From positions 15,091,216 through 15,155,215 of the forward strand of contig CP137670.1 of the NCBI GenBank assembly GCA_037976565.1: 64,000 nt of DNA. The letters are read 5' to 3'. Under the pieces are notes generated by a model. That model had not been told where the DNA came from and searched no databases. It saw only the letters and a program-made list of their open reading frames with translations. The stretch comes from Mesocentrotus franciscanus (lineage: Eukaryota > Echinodermata > Echinoidea > Camarodonta > Strongylocentrotidae). Position 1 is the stretch's first letter; each line of letters opens with the position of its first letter. A program made the translations under genes and the position numbers. Of this stretch, positions 1 to 12,000 are shown piece by piece.

Positions 1-1202
1 TACGCCACTGCCCCTAAAAGGTGAGCCCCCTGGAATTTTTGCCCCCCCCCCCCCAATCCCAAACTGCTTTCGGCGCGCCTGGTCCGGTCTCGGACCCTTC
101 GTCCGTGTACATCTAGCGGGCCCGGGTTTGAGGGAGGTCCTTTTATTTTTACATTTAAAATATATAAATATCATTATATCTTTATATTTGTCTTTCCTTC
201 TAATTGGATTTATCTTTTCTCTCTATACCTCCGTATGCATGTCTATATTATTCTGTTTCTATGCTACTCTTTTTCTTTCTTTTACCTGTAATATTTTCTT
301 ACTATTCTTAAGTTCTTTGTTATTACTATTTTTATATCGTATTCTATTCGGATTCTATTTCTATACATTTTCCTATGTATTTCTGTGTTTTATTTTTTCT
401 TCTGTTTCTCTTTTCCCCTTGTGTATGTAGGCCTACTCTCTTTCTTTGTTTTCCCTGTAGGCCTAATATTTTTGTTTACTATTCTTATGTATTTCTTTGT
501 TATTTATATTTTTATATCGTATTCTATTTCGAGATATCCTTATGTATTTTTTTTCTTCCATCTATTATCTTAACATCCTGGAAGTATTTGTTGTTCTTGT
601 GGGGGCGGGGCTGGCCCTGGGATGGCCTCAGACCCTCTTTTAGGTGATGGTGGGGATAAATGTTACTGGTTCCGCCAATTTAATAAGGAAAAGATGTCGC
701 TGCTGGATCATTGCACAGTGACTTTTGGAGTTCCGTCTCTCGACCTAGTTACCATGAAGCCTAGATAGATGGGTGCCCCGTGCCGATTACTAGTACACGT
801 GGACGGCAGATCATGAAATTTTCAGACTGTAAGAACAATACTTAAAGATAAGAAGGCATTCGATGAATAAGTCTACCACAATAATATCTATTAAAGCTAT
901 CGAAAATAAGTATAATTATATCAAAATTTATAATGGCAGGAGTTGATAGTAAAAATTGGCAATATCATAATAATTATGAAAAATATCGTTATTGTTCTGA
1001 GACTAACTTTTTCAATTTTGACGGGTCGCAATGGTACGATAGAGGAATTGACCAATCACAGGCCGGCATAATCATACGTCGGCTGCTGCTGTTTTGAGCC
1101 TTTGTATACTCCCGCTTTCGCCAATAAATTTGTGTGAAATCATCAGTATTTAAGAGAATATTCGTTGTAAGTATGCAATTTTCAATTCATTCGACTTCTT
1201 AG
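1..1202. other. Non-coding stretch, no recognised gene
   Basis: I see no supportable gene here. Positions 128-570 are T-rich, so open frames there are rich in Phe, Leu and Ser and have no domain character. A G/C-rich segment with a poly-C run lies at 40-60, and a G-rich segment at 600-640. The ends could belong to an unrecognised dispersed element. Confidence 0.5.
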
Positions 1203-2334
1203 CCCGGACTTTAGTGCCCAGCTGAAAATCTCAGTTTATTATGGATTTAATATCAATAATATTAATTATGCTAATATATGCAAATATAAACATACCAAAA
1301 CTTGATGATTTTTAATCATTTGACGTCATAAAAAGCAATTTTAAGCCAAAAATAGCAGCGAAGTAGGGGATCTCCTCTTTGCCTGATGCGAGATACTAGC
1401 GAACTGAAATAACCGAATAAAAACTATGGTGAACTAAAAAAAGAAAAGAAAAAATCAAACCACCTCTGAAATTACCTTTGAAATGTTTATTAATTTTTTC
1501 TTCCGATATGCGCACATGATAGGGGCAGGTTGGGATGGGATGGGGGTGCTCAATAGTCGCCAAATTTGGGGTAAAGGGCAACTGGCCTTGGGGGCTAAAT
1601 TTATTATTTACTTATTTTCTTTGTAATCATTTTTCTAATTTTTTCCGGGGTGGCTCTTTTCTTTATTCTGCTTCTTCTTTCTTTCTCACCAGATATGCAC
1701 GAAACATTGGGGTTTGAAGAGAAAGGGAGAAAGGGACGGGGGGGGGGCAGAGAAAAAGAAAGAAAGATTAAAATAACCCTTAAATTTGGCGCCCCCATCA
1801 GGAAGGGGTGTCATCTCTTCAAACCCCAATGTTTCGTGCATATCTGGTGAGAAAGAAAGAAGAAGCAGAATAAAGAAAAGAGCCACCCCGGAAAAAAATT
1901 AGAAAAATGATTACAAAGAAAAATAAGTAAATAATAAATTTAGCCCCCCAAGGCCAGTTGCCCTTTACCCCAAATTTGGCGACTATTGAGCACCCCCCAT
2001 CCCATCCCAACCTGCCCCTATCATGTGCGCATATCGGAAGAAAAATTAATAAACATTTCAAAGGTAATTTCAGAGGTGGTTTGATTTTTTCTTTTCTTTT
2101 TTTAGTTCACCATAGTTTTTATTCGGTTATTTCAGTTCGCTAGTATCTCGCATCAAGCAAAGAGGAGATCCCTACTTCGCTGCTATTTTTGGCTTAAAAT
2201 TGCTTTTATGACGTCAAATGATTAAAAATCATCAAGTTTTGGTATGTTTATATTTGCATATATTAGCATAATTAATATTATTGATATTAAATCCATAATA
2301 AACTGAGATTTTCAGCTGGGCACTAAAGTCCGGG
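1203..2334. repeat. Long near-perfect inverted repeat (foldback element)
   Basis: The left arm (about 1203-1721) reads as the reverse complement of the right arm (about 1815-2334). Both outer ends carry CCCGGACTTTAGTGCCCAGC or its complement. The arms are about 520 bp and differ at only a few positions; the spacer is about 93 bp and partly A/G-rich. No transposase is present. It could be a recent foldback transposon, a young palindromic duplication or an assembly artefact. Confidence 0.85.
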
Positions 2335-3125
2335 TTTGCCGTTAGTTGTATTTGGAGTATGACTATGAGATAGGTGTTTCCATTTGTTAGATACCTGAAA
2401 TTCTCTAACCTTTGTTGACTTGATATTGCCTTTAATTTTTATATTGGTGATGATGCACGGTCAAGCCGGGCACCCACGGCATGCATATAGTCTATGCATG
2501 ATTATCCTCAGTATGAATCCCGTACGTAGGGGCTGCGGCTGAGCTGTGCTCTGTTAGGGTTGCATGCCGGGTGAGATCTTGTTTGAAATCAGCCGGGGTT
2601 GGCTGGATAGCTGGACTCCTGAATGTTGAGGGAGGGGATGGGCTTATCTTGATCTTGCCATACCATTGCCAACTTCAATTTCAAGTTCAAGTTTATTTGT
2701 CTTTCTTCCAACATGAATGCAATACAATTTTATTTAACAGATTTAGATCTTTAAGTATAACCTAAGTATAGACTAAGTAGACTCTAGTCTATAACATGTA
2801 GGTCTAGGCGCTAGTGTAGTTTCGTATCCATTTTTTTAGCAGTTTCATATCCAATCTTTTCAAAGGAATTTTAGCCCAATTTTTTACTAATTTTAATCAT
2901 AATCATATATTGCATTTTCCACCTGGATTTGGATCACATCCGACATCGGGAATCCTCCGTTTAGGGCTTCGATGTCGACGTCGTCGCTCAGTAGGCCTAC
3001 CGTCTCTACGCTTTCGCTCTGCACCTCAAACTGAAGCTATCAGTCAAAAATTATGCAAACTTCTCGTATGGTTTATGGAACTACGCGCACGCGCTGCACG
3101 ATACCATGCGCATAAAACCATACGA
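2335..3125. other. Non-coding stretch, nothing recognised
   Basis: No open frame with protein character and no clear repeat boundary is visible. Short GTTCAAGTTTATTTGTC-like words near 2690 resemble ends of dispersed repeats in the same window. Confidence 0.4.
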
Positions 3126-3625
3126 CCATAGGCGCTCCTGTGCAAACTCGGTGGAACGGATCTGGCCACCAAACTTTGGACTAAAATGTCACTTTAGCGG
3201 ATATTCATATTCGATGCATTTATTTTTGAAAATTAGGCTTCGGCTAATATAATTCGGTTCCACTTACCAGATTGAATGAATGATGCGTTTAAGGGTCTTT
3301 TTTTCCCCGATTTTCTTCGTCGAAATTGAACTCAGCTCCGTGTTGAAACTGTTGTTACTGCGCGTACTGAGCTGCAACATTTTCAACACGGAGCCGAGTT
3401 CAATTTCGAAGAAGAAAATCGGGAAAAAGGACCCTTAAACGCATCATTCATTCAATCTGGTAAGTGGAACCGAATTATATTAGCCTTGGCCTAATTTTCA
3501 AAAATAAATAATACGAATATGAATCCGCTAAAGTGACATTTTAGTCTAAAGTTTGGTGGCTACTGGCTAGTTTGGTGGCCAGATCCGTTCCACCGAGTTT
3601 GCACAGGAGCGCCCATGGTCGGCTT
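3126..3625. repeat. Inverted repeat, about 230-bp arms
   Basis: The sequence from 3126 to about 3355 is mirrored by about 3372-3625: GGCGCTCCTGTGCAAACTCG on the left matches its complement near 3597-3616. The loop is short, about 15-20 bp. The right arm has a small internal duplication of GTTTGGTGGC, and the arms are otherwise very similar. No coding capacity was seen, so it is read as a non-autonomous foldback element. Confidence 0.8.
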
Positions 3626-5892
3626 CTGTCTCTAAAGAGAGGAGCCGACCCTACCCAAATCAGAGGCTAACGAACGAAAGAGACAGAAATTTTCGGTCTA
3701 GTTCATGTAATGCATTTTTTTTATTTTTTAAGTGAGAAAAAAAAGGAAGAAAAGACGAGAAGACCTGATTAAAGCTAATTAGCTTGTAGAGGTCAGGTCC
3801 CTCAAAACAATAACATATTAGACACCAACAACAACAAAAAACAGCCTGTTATATAATAGATTAATACAAGAAATGTTCGTCAAAGGCGCTAAAGTACTAT
3901 AAGTATAAGTAGGTAGTAAGTATACATGTAGGTATAAGTATAACCATATGATTATAAACATGGTTTAATGGAGTAATAAAAAAAAGGGTGGGGAGAAGAG
4001 ACTAGTCTAACGTGGGATATAGAAATGGAGAGAGGGGGCGGGAAAGAGAGAGCTCGAGAGGGGGAGAAAGAAAAATTGACATACTTTCACTGTAAGCTGA
4101 AAGCTAAGTCGGCAGTTGCTATACAGTAGTAAATTAAGGAATGGATTAAGTTCAAATATAAATAACGACAGCATAGAGTATTCATTGGTATTGCACTGCA
4201 GGATTATAGATGTCACATATTCTGAATACATGGTGTGTGAAGTTAATCATTAACTTGTGTCTAGACTAGACTAGATCTATATGATTATATCTATATTTAT
4301 AACAAGATAGATTATAGAAAATTAAAATGTGCAAATTTTATGCTAAATATAGACTACACATCGCCCGTGCATCTGCATGAGCTGAAGCCGGCGAATCTGG
4401 CCAGGTTAATGTTGCGCTTGCCATGTCTACAGTCTGTTTAGTTAGATCTATTGTAATCTAGATCTAGACTGTCTAAAGTTAAACTAAGCACAATGGTATT
4501 AATTATTTCATCAAACATTTATTAAGTAAATGTGGTAATCAAGATTGCACAATATTAATCTCCTGATCGCATGTTTGACAAACGCCTAGGAGGCGGTGTG
4601 GCACAATCGGATCGCCCTCTGGCTCTCATGCAAGACCTTCATTGACCTTCACGTACATGGACTCTGGAGTCCCACGCTATGCAGACACAAGTGCAAAGGA
4701 AAAAAAAGAAGATTAATTATCGCTGCGTTGTGTCTAACTCTAAGAACGCCCTCCCTCTTCTGTTCTCAATGCAGGCTCAGGTTCAGGGAAAACACTCTGT
4801 TCCTCAGACTAGAATGTTAACTGGAGCCCCTGTGTGTAGGAGAGTCACACCCTATGCACATTAATACGCTACTTCTCGCAAAGAGTAGGGTGTAAACTCT
4901 GTGTTTAGTGTGCCTGCATACAAAACTGGTGATCTTACTACAGATCTCTGTGATGATAGGCTGCATAGCCCTTTGAAGATTAACAGAAGAAGAAGACGTG
5001 TATTTGGTGGTCTTTATTATTTCATCATACTGTACATGCAATTTAAATGACTTAGACCCTCCTAATCCTACACATCAATCCTGATTGCCAGTCATTCCTG
5101 TAATTCCAAACAAGAAAATTCTAAACAACAACAAGAAGAAATACCTTCCATCTCCAAATAATTCTCAGTTATCCAGCATTTTGAGGGCCATAACTGACTC
5201 TTAAACTGTTTATAACTTTCTAACAGACATACCGGTATATGTACAGGTGTATGCAAGAGGCAGAAAGAGTTTGTACCTAAACCTAGTGCCATGCAACGTA
5301 GGCTTCCCCTACTCTACAACAGACTCGTCCATACAGTCATCCCATACAACTTCACACAGGTCACTGAGGTCAGAGGTCACACAAAGGTCATAGAAGGTCA
5401 ACGTTCATGCTCCTCTACCCAGTTCAGTCAAGTTTCAAACCTTTGGAAGAATTCTACCTTGTTACCTGGCACCAGTCTCCGATTGATGCCTCTCTCTTCA
5501 GTTGTTCTTGGCCAAACCCCTGTCTTTACTTTCAAACAAGAAGCTACAGAACACCCCTGGCAAGTATTTTGTAAAACCAAGCATTTTAGGAGCATGAAAC
5601 TTCATATAATATTAAAGCCTGCTCTTTTTGTCCACAGAAAGTTTTCTGAATTATAAAAAGCATTGTGCTATGATTTTCTTGTTTATATTGTCATTTTCTT
5701 TTTCAATAAATACATGTTCAAGCTTTTCAAGTCCTTTTGAGAATTTAGTCTTCCAAAGAGGATGACTCTTATGCTTGTACATGTTCATCTTCAAAAGAAG
5801 AAGGAGGAAAAAAGATGAAATCTAAATTAGGAATGGAGAAACTATATTTTGCATGAATTTGAATAAATTGACCTTGCTGTGTTTTTGCACAG
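3626..5892. other. Region upstream of FDPS coding exon 1
   Basis: No gene can be firmly supported. A 121-codon open frame at 5291-5656 could in principle be an upstream exon with a leader peptide. However, its possible splice donors (5564, 5571) would leave phase 0 or 1, whereas the acceptor at 5892 needs phase 2 to join the FDPS frame, so I do not call it coding. The promoter and 5' UTR exon of FDPS are expected in this region but are not visible by motif. Confidence 0.4.
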
Positions 5893-5908
5893 GTATATTA
5901 TATCAGAC

Positions 5909-6037
5909 ATGTCTTCAACAAGTAGTGCTCAAGATCCTCAGACATTTGAGAAAGTCTTCCACGAACTGGTGGATGAACTCACTGACGATGACGCTGCTAA
6001 TCCAGAGATCGTAGATGCTGCAGCTTGGTGTAAAGAG
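5909..6037 (+). CDS. FDPS: FDPS coding exon 1
   Basis: It encodes 43 residues from [10 protein letters not shown] to AAAWCKE, the N-terminal helix region of FPP synthase. The exon itself starts near 5893 after the acceptor TTTTTGCACAG, so 5893-5908 is 5' UTR and a further upstream UTR exon is implied. The donor is GAG|GTAATA, phase 0. Confidence 0.88.
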
Positions 6038-9000
6038 GTAATAATTGCAATTGAAACATGTTTGTACCAATCATTTTACATAAAAAGCAGCCGCAACTGG
6101 GTCAATCATGTTTACACGTAAGAAGATGTTATTTAAAAAATGGCATTAAAAAAATGTTTAAAAAGGTAAAATAAAGGTGTTGGGGGTATTGAAATAGAAA
6201 TTTAAATTAGACACCTGATTAAATAATGATAACCTATTGATAAGAAGATAGTCTTTAATTTCTCGCACATGCACAATGCATGTGGAACATAAATACAGGT
6301 GTATTACAAACAATATGGATGTCAGTAGGTCTCGATTTCCAGCGAATTTAAAAGTTAAAAGTCATGTACAGTTTTGGAATACAAACCCCCAAATCCTTTC
6401 CTCACATTCCCTTGCATTACCAGCAATAGTGATAGACCCTTTTCTTTTCTTAAAGGTATAAGGTAACTTTGCCTCTGATTCTAAACAAAATCCTGGATTC
6501 AATTAGCTCATGCTGCAATAATAATTTTAAACCTTTAGGTCAGAAATGAATCCCATGAGTTTTACAAGCCAATCGCATGTTTGATTATCAAGATATTTAT
6601 TATTGGAATTCTAAATTTCAGAAACCGTTTTCCCAACGGTTTTGAACAGCCTTTATAACACTACAGTCTATTGGGGGAAATGAGTATGGTAAAACCGGTC
6701 ACTCAAAGATTTGAACTTTGTGGAAGCACTTCATGATCATTTTGAAGCGCAATTTTTTTTGCTTCAATATTACACCATATCACAGACACTGATAACACGC
6801 AGGGCCATGCATCTCAGATTTGTAAAACTGGAAACGTTGTTAGACAATGCCTTTAAAGTGTTCATCAGTGAAACACAAATTGGCAAATGTTGCGAGCTCC
6901 TCTCCAATTTGCTCTGTACAGAAAATTTCATAAGATGTATGATTAAACATTTTCTTAAGGGAAAATATGAATTTGTGAAGTTTTTTAGTACAGGGCGAAT
7001 GGGAAGGGAGCTAGCAAGATACATCACAGAGTTGCCGATTTTTGTTTGATTGATCGCAACTTCCAAAATTCATAACTTTATTATTTTTAATCGTTTTTTT
7101 GCCTAAAATTTCACAGACCTGTTTCTCTTATTTTTCTGCTGTTATTAAAACCAAGATAATATCAGGGTAGACTTCCCCTTTAAGTGTTCTGTTTTCATCT
7201 TTTATATTTCAGATGCTGGTATACAATGTACCGGGAGGAAGAGAAACAGAGGGCTGACGGTGGTCAATGCGTTCAGACAGCTGGCAAACAGCGTTCAGAA
7301 CACAGAAGATAACATTCACACTGCCATGGTACTTGGTTGGTGTGTAGAATGGGTAAGAAGTCTGCCATTGTTGGTCATTTTTTTAGACGGTGGTCGATGC
7401 ATTCAGACTGCTGGCAATCGGCATTCTGATCACAGTAGATGATATTCAGTCTGCCATTGTTGGTCATTTATTTTATAGACCAAGGTTTTTTAACACTTTG
7501 GTTTGCTCTCTTCGCCTTTCTGCACAGTCGCTCATTTGCCACATGTGCACTTTTGCACAAAACAATAGGCATTGGTTTTTAGGGAAGGATCCCTTTGTGC
7601 AACACGATGGCTTTGCAAAATTACCAATTTCATGATAACCATTTTAACATTGGTATGGATTAATCTTGCACTGGGAACAGCTTATTAATCCAGAAGCCTT
7701 TGGTATATCTATCCCATGATAAATACTATGTGGCACAGGGAGATTATTTGTGTGGCATTTAAAGAGTTTAGAAACTCCTCACCTGCTTTGGTTGACTCAT
7801 TTCAAGAACAGACAGTGGACCACTTAAACACCCTATCCGATGAAAATGGAAAGCTGAATCAACGTAAAATACTAGTATAAAGGAATTACAAATATTTTTC
7901 CTTTCAGTATTGCACAAAAGCAAATTAAAACCTCATTTTCCGCACCCCTCCAAATTCGGGTCAACAGGTGTCAAATTTGCCGCAGTAACGGTGACGACAT
8001 AACATGTGGACGCGAATGGCTCATCTGTATAGCTGAGGCGATGAGCCATGCTTAATGAATGCAAAGTCGATGTGAATATGTGTACTCCACAATAGATGAT
8101 GTCATCAAGTCGATAAGCTAACTTTAGGTTGATAACTTCTGATTGTCAAAGCTTTAGATTTCCAGTTTTCAGAGAGCTGTTAATTCTCTAACAGACACTA
8201 AAATAGCATATAATTGATATTCATTAGCATTGACTTAAATCTTTATTTGCCAGCAATGTTACATCAGGTTATGTTTTGATTTCAAATACATTTTTTTCCC
8301 CAATCCATTTTCGGGTACAGCTGCAAGCATACTTCTTGATAGCTGATGATATGATGGATCAGTCTAAGACACGAAGAGGCCACCCATGTTGGTATAAGAA
8401 GGTAAGAGAAGGTGATGATGATGGTGTTGGTGTTGGTTGTCATGATATGATGGATCAGTCTATTGAAAACATGAAGAGGGCAGCCATGTTGGTATAAGAA
8501 GGTAAAAAAAGGTGGTGGTGGTGATGATATGATGGATCAGTCTAAGACACGAAGAGGCCACCCATTTTGGTATAAGAAGGTAAGAAAAGGTGATGATGAT
8601 GGTGTTGGTGGTGGTTGTGATGATATGATGGATCAGTCTATTGAAAACATGAAGAGGGCAGCCATGTTGGTATAAGAAGGTAAAAAAAGGTGGTGGTGGT
8701 GATGATATGATGGATCAGTCTAAGACATGAAGAGGGCAGCCATGTTGGTACAAGAAGGTAAGAAAAGGTGATGATGGTGTTGGTGGTGGTTGTGATGATA
8801 ATGATAGTGGTAGCGGTGGAAATGATGGTGCAGTGTTATAGTGGTGATGATGATTATGATGATGACGGTGAGGATGATTATGGATATATTGAATCTCTTC
8901 TCAGCATATAACCTGGGAATGCCATTTTTTATCAACCTGTTCAGTATTATGTCTGCTTGTTTTTCATACGATATTCATATTTTTTTTTAATTTTATGTAT

Positions 9001-12000
9001 TGCGCCAACATTACATGTTAACATGGTTGATCCAGCTGGCTGCCTTTCATGTAAAATGAAAGAACAAAAATATTTTGATTGCATTATTAAACCATTATTG
9101 ATTTGAATTGAATTGAAAACAGAAAAGAAATATAAATCTGACAACATACTTCCACGTGTACATGTATACACACAGTTTACTCCTCTTGACATCCTACATT
9201 TCACAGAAACCTTATCTCCCACATTCTAACCAGCACAATTTTACTTCCTTTTTCTTTTTGCAGGATGGTGTAGGGAATGTTGCAATCAATGATTCATTTT
9301 ATGTTGAAGCCTGCATCTACAAACTCCTCAAGAGATTTATTAGTCATCAACCCTACTATGTCCAGGTCATGGAATTATTTCATGAGGTTCGTCAAGTTCT
9401 GTCCATTATTTTTGGTCATTTTTATTCTGCATAACTTCTGTCTGTACTGTTGACCAGAGCCTCTTTACTTTCCAGTATTAAAGAGTTGAATGATATGATG
9501 TGCTCTATACTAGTTCTTTCCTTCAATATTTTATTAATATATATGTATACTAAGTGTAATTCAACAAGTTTGTTCGTTATTGAATATAGACATGTATTTT
9601 TAAAGTTATCTTCATACAAAGCCAGGCTGCCAGGGGTAATAATGTGATTGTAGGGCCCTCAGTGTGAAGATTTTTAATACTAATGAGGCTTCCCTGGGTA
9701 AACCAGACCTATTATTATTATTATTATTATACATACTTGAAATATATTCAGCAAAGTATTTGATATTTCTACAAAAGGAGGAAGCTAATATTTTACTTTT
9801 AAACATTATTGACACTTTATTCAGGACAAGTGTTAATTAACTTTACTGCAACCCTCGAATTGTCGACGAACCAAAGTATCAAAACCAGATTGAAAATTTT
9901 GTTAACACTTAGTTACATGTATTGAACCAGTGGGAATCAATTTGATTTTCTCTGAACAGTTAACACCCATTTTGCATAGGACTGATTAGATTCAAGCCCA
10001 AGTTATATTAGGCCTTTGGATCCAAAATGAAAAAGAGTGGTATTCATGAGCATTTAGAAATGATATAACAATTTTAATCTTTTGACTAATGAATAGTTTA
10101 ATGCCCATAGGCTTAATACAGGAGGTGACCAGTACCAGGAGTCAATAGGTTAATTCAATTTTCCTTCAATTTTCCATTGCTCTTGCAGACAACATATCAG
10201 ACGATTATGGGTCAAAGTCTAGACCTTCTTACGTCACCAGAAAACGACAGAGATCTCAACAGATTTACAGAACAAAGGTACTTATACAGTGCAGAGCTGA
10301 GAAAGTGGGATTTATCATTTTGCAAAGTGGCAAAATAGTATCGACTTTCACTATAATTGTACGTCAGAATTACTTGCTGTAATTTTGAAGGGTATAGAAT
10401 GTTTAATGATGGGAGAGTTTCATTAGGATGGTTGTAATACTGGTTTGAAAGTTCTTTTGTCACTTCCCAAAGTAGAAATTACATGTAACAGTTTCGATGT
10501 CTAGAGTTCAGACATCTTCCTCAGACGAGAATCAGCAGATTGAAGTAAGCTGCCAATTTTCCGATCGCCACTTATCACCAAAACAGCAACTGCTGGTGAT
10601 TGGAAAATTGGCGGCAGTCTGCCGATTCGCCTCTGAGGAAGATGTCTGAACTCTAGACATCAAAACTTTCAGATATAATATAAGAACTTTCAAACTAGAA
10701 TGTTTAATTTTTTTAACAATCCGAATGTTGATCATCCTTTTTCTGGGATTCTTGGATTCCACAGTTTGTGATTGATTTTCAGGTATTTATAATTTTCAGG
10801 TTAAACAATGCTGAAATATTCAGATATGAGTTATCACCTTCACAATTCAATTCAATTCAATTCAATATATTTGGCATCATTAAATAATTACAAATCATAA
10901 ATACAGAATACATAATAGGCAAGGACCTCTAAAAAGCAACTTGCGCTTGTAAATGAGGCCCCTATTAAGGTAAACACGTTATTAGATTGACATTGAATAC
11001 TTTTTGAAATATTTTTTTTTGTCTCTGCTTCCAGCGGAAATCCTAGCAGAATTTGCTATGCATATTCATATATTTATACAGCCAATTAGTAAGCTTTACC
11101 CTTTGCTGACTGTGAAAGATTTGCCATTGATTGCAGTACTTTAGCTTTTACTGCTTTTGCAAAGTATTGAGTCATAAACTTGATGTGCATTTTCTTTGCT
11201 TGCCAGATTCCATTGATACCTGTATGCAATTTACAAAACTAAAGTGGTAAGAGTAAAACCTGCTTTAGTGACCACCTGTCTATAATGACTAGTCTTTGTC
11301 TCTCTTGATCAGAGTTTCCCACTGGAACCTGTATTAAAGGAAGCTGTACGTAAAGACCAGCTGCTCATAAAGACCACTTTTCTTGGCTCCCCTGGGCAAC
11401 CTTTATATACAGGTTTCAATGTAGTTGTTTTTAGAAACGTGTTAATGTTAACAATTATTTTCTCCTTCTGTTTCACATACAGGTATGCTGCTATAGTGAA
11501 ATGGAAGACTGCATTCTACTCATTCTATCTACCTGTGGCTCTAGCCATGCACATGGTGAGTACAATCACTATCAACACGTCTTATATTGGTCTTAAATGG
11601 TGCTTGTTATTGTCTTACTGCTGGAGACTAAAAGATGTATTTTCTCGAACTGATTTTGATTCTTTTATACGCTTCAAATTTTTCAGATCAAAATAAGATC
11701 TAATGACCCTTGGAAGGTCTGATCTTAAATTTAACTACCGTCGATACTCAAGACCTTGCTCAAGGCCCCAGTTCAATTCCAAATCTCCAATGTTAAATTA
11801 CACAAGGGTTCGTATCTTTCTACAAAATACACAATAAACAATTGGTGGAAAATGACCTCTTGTCAAGTTTAGCTGAATGTATGCGGTTTGTGATGCTAAA
11901 AAAAAAAATTCTCAAAGTGTGTGTGTTGATGAAGGGAAGCAAGGACGCATCCAGCTGGCGGCAGGGGGCGGGGGAGGCCCAATTCGTGGGAAATATATTT

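Noticed and set aside
128..647. Three short hydrophobic + frames that could suggest membrane proteins
   Set aside because: They arise from a T-rich stretch and show no splice sites, conservation cues or domain.
4593..4680. Possible tRNA or SINE head (GTGTGGCACAATCGGATCGCC)
   Set aside because: It has an A-box-like start, but no B box or cloverleaf follows.
5291..5656. 121-codon frame upstream of FDPS as a leader exon
   Set aside because: Available donors give the wrong phase for the acceptor at 5892, and no family similarity is visible.
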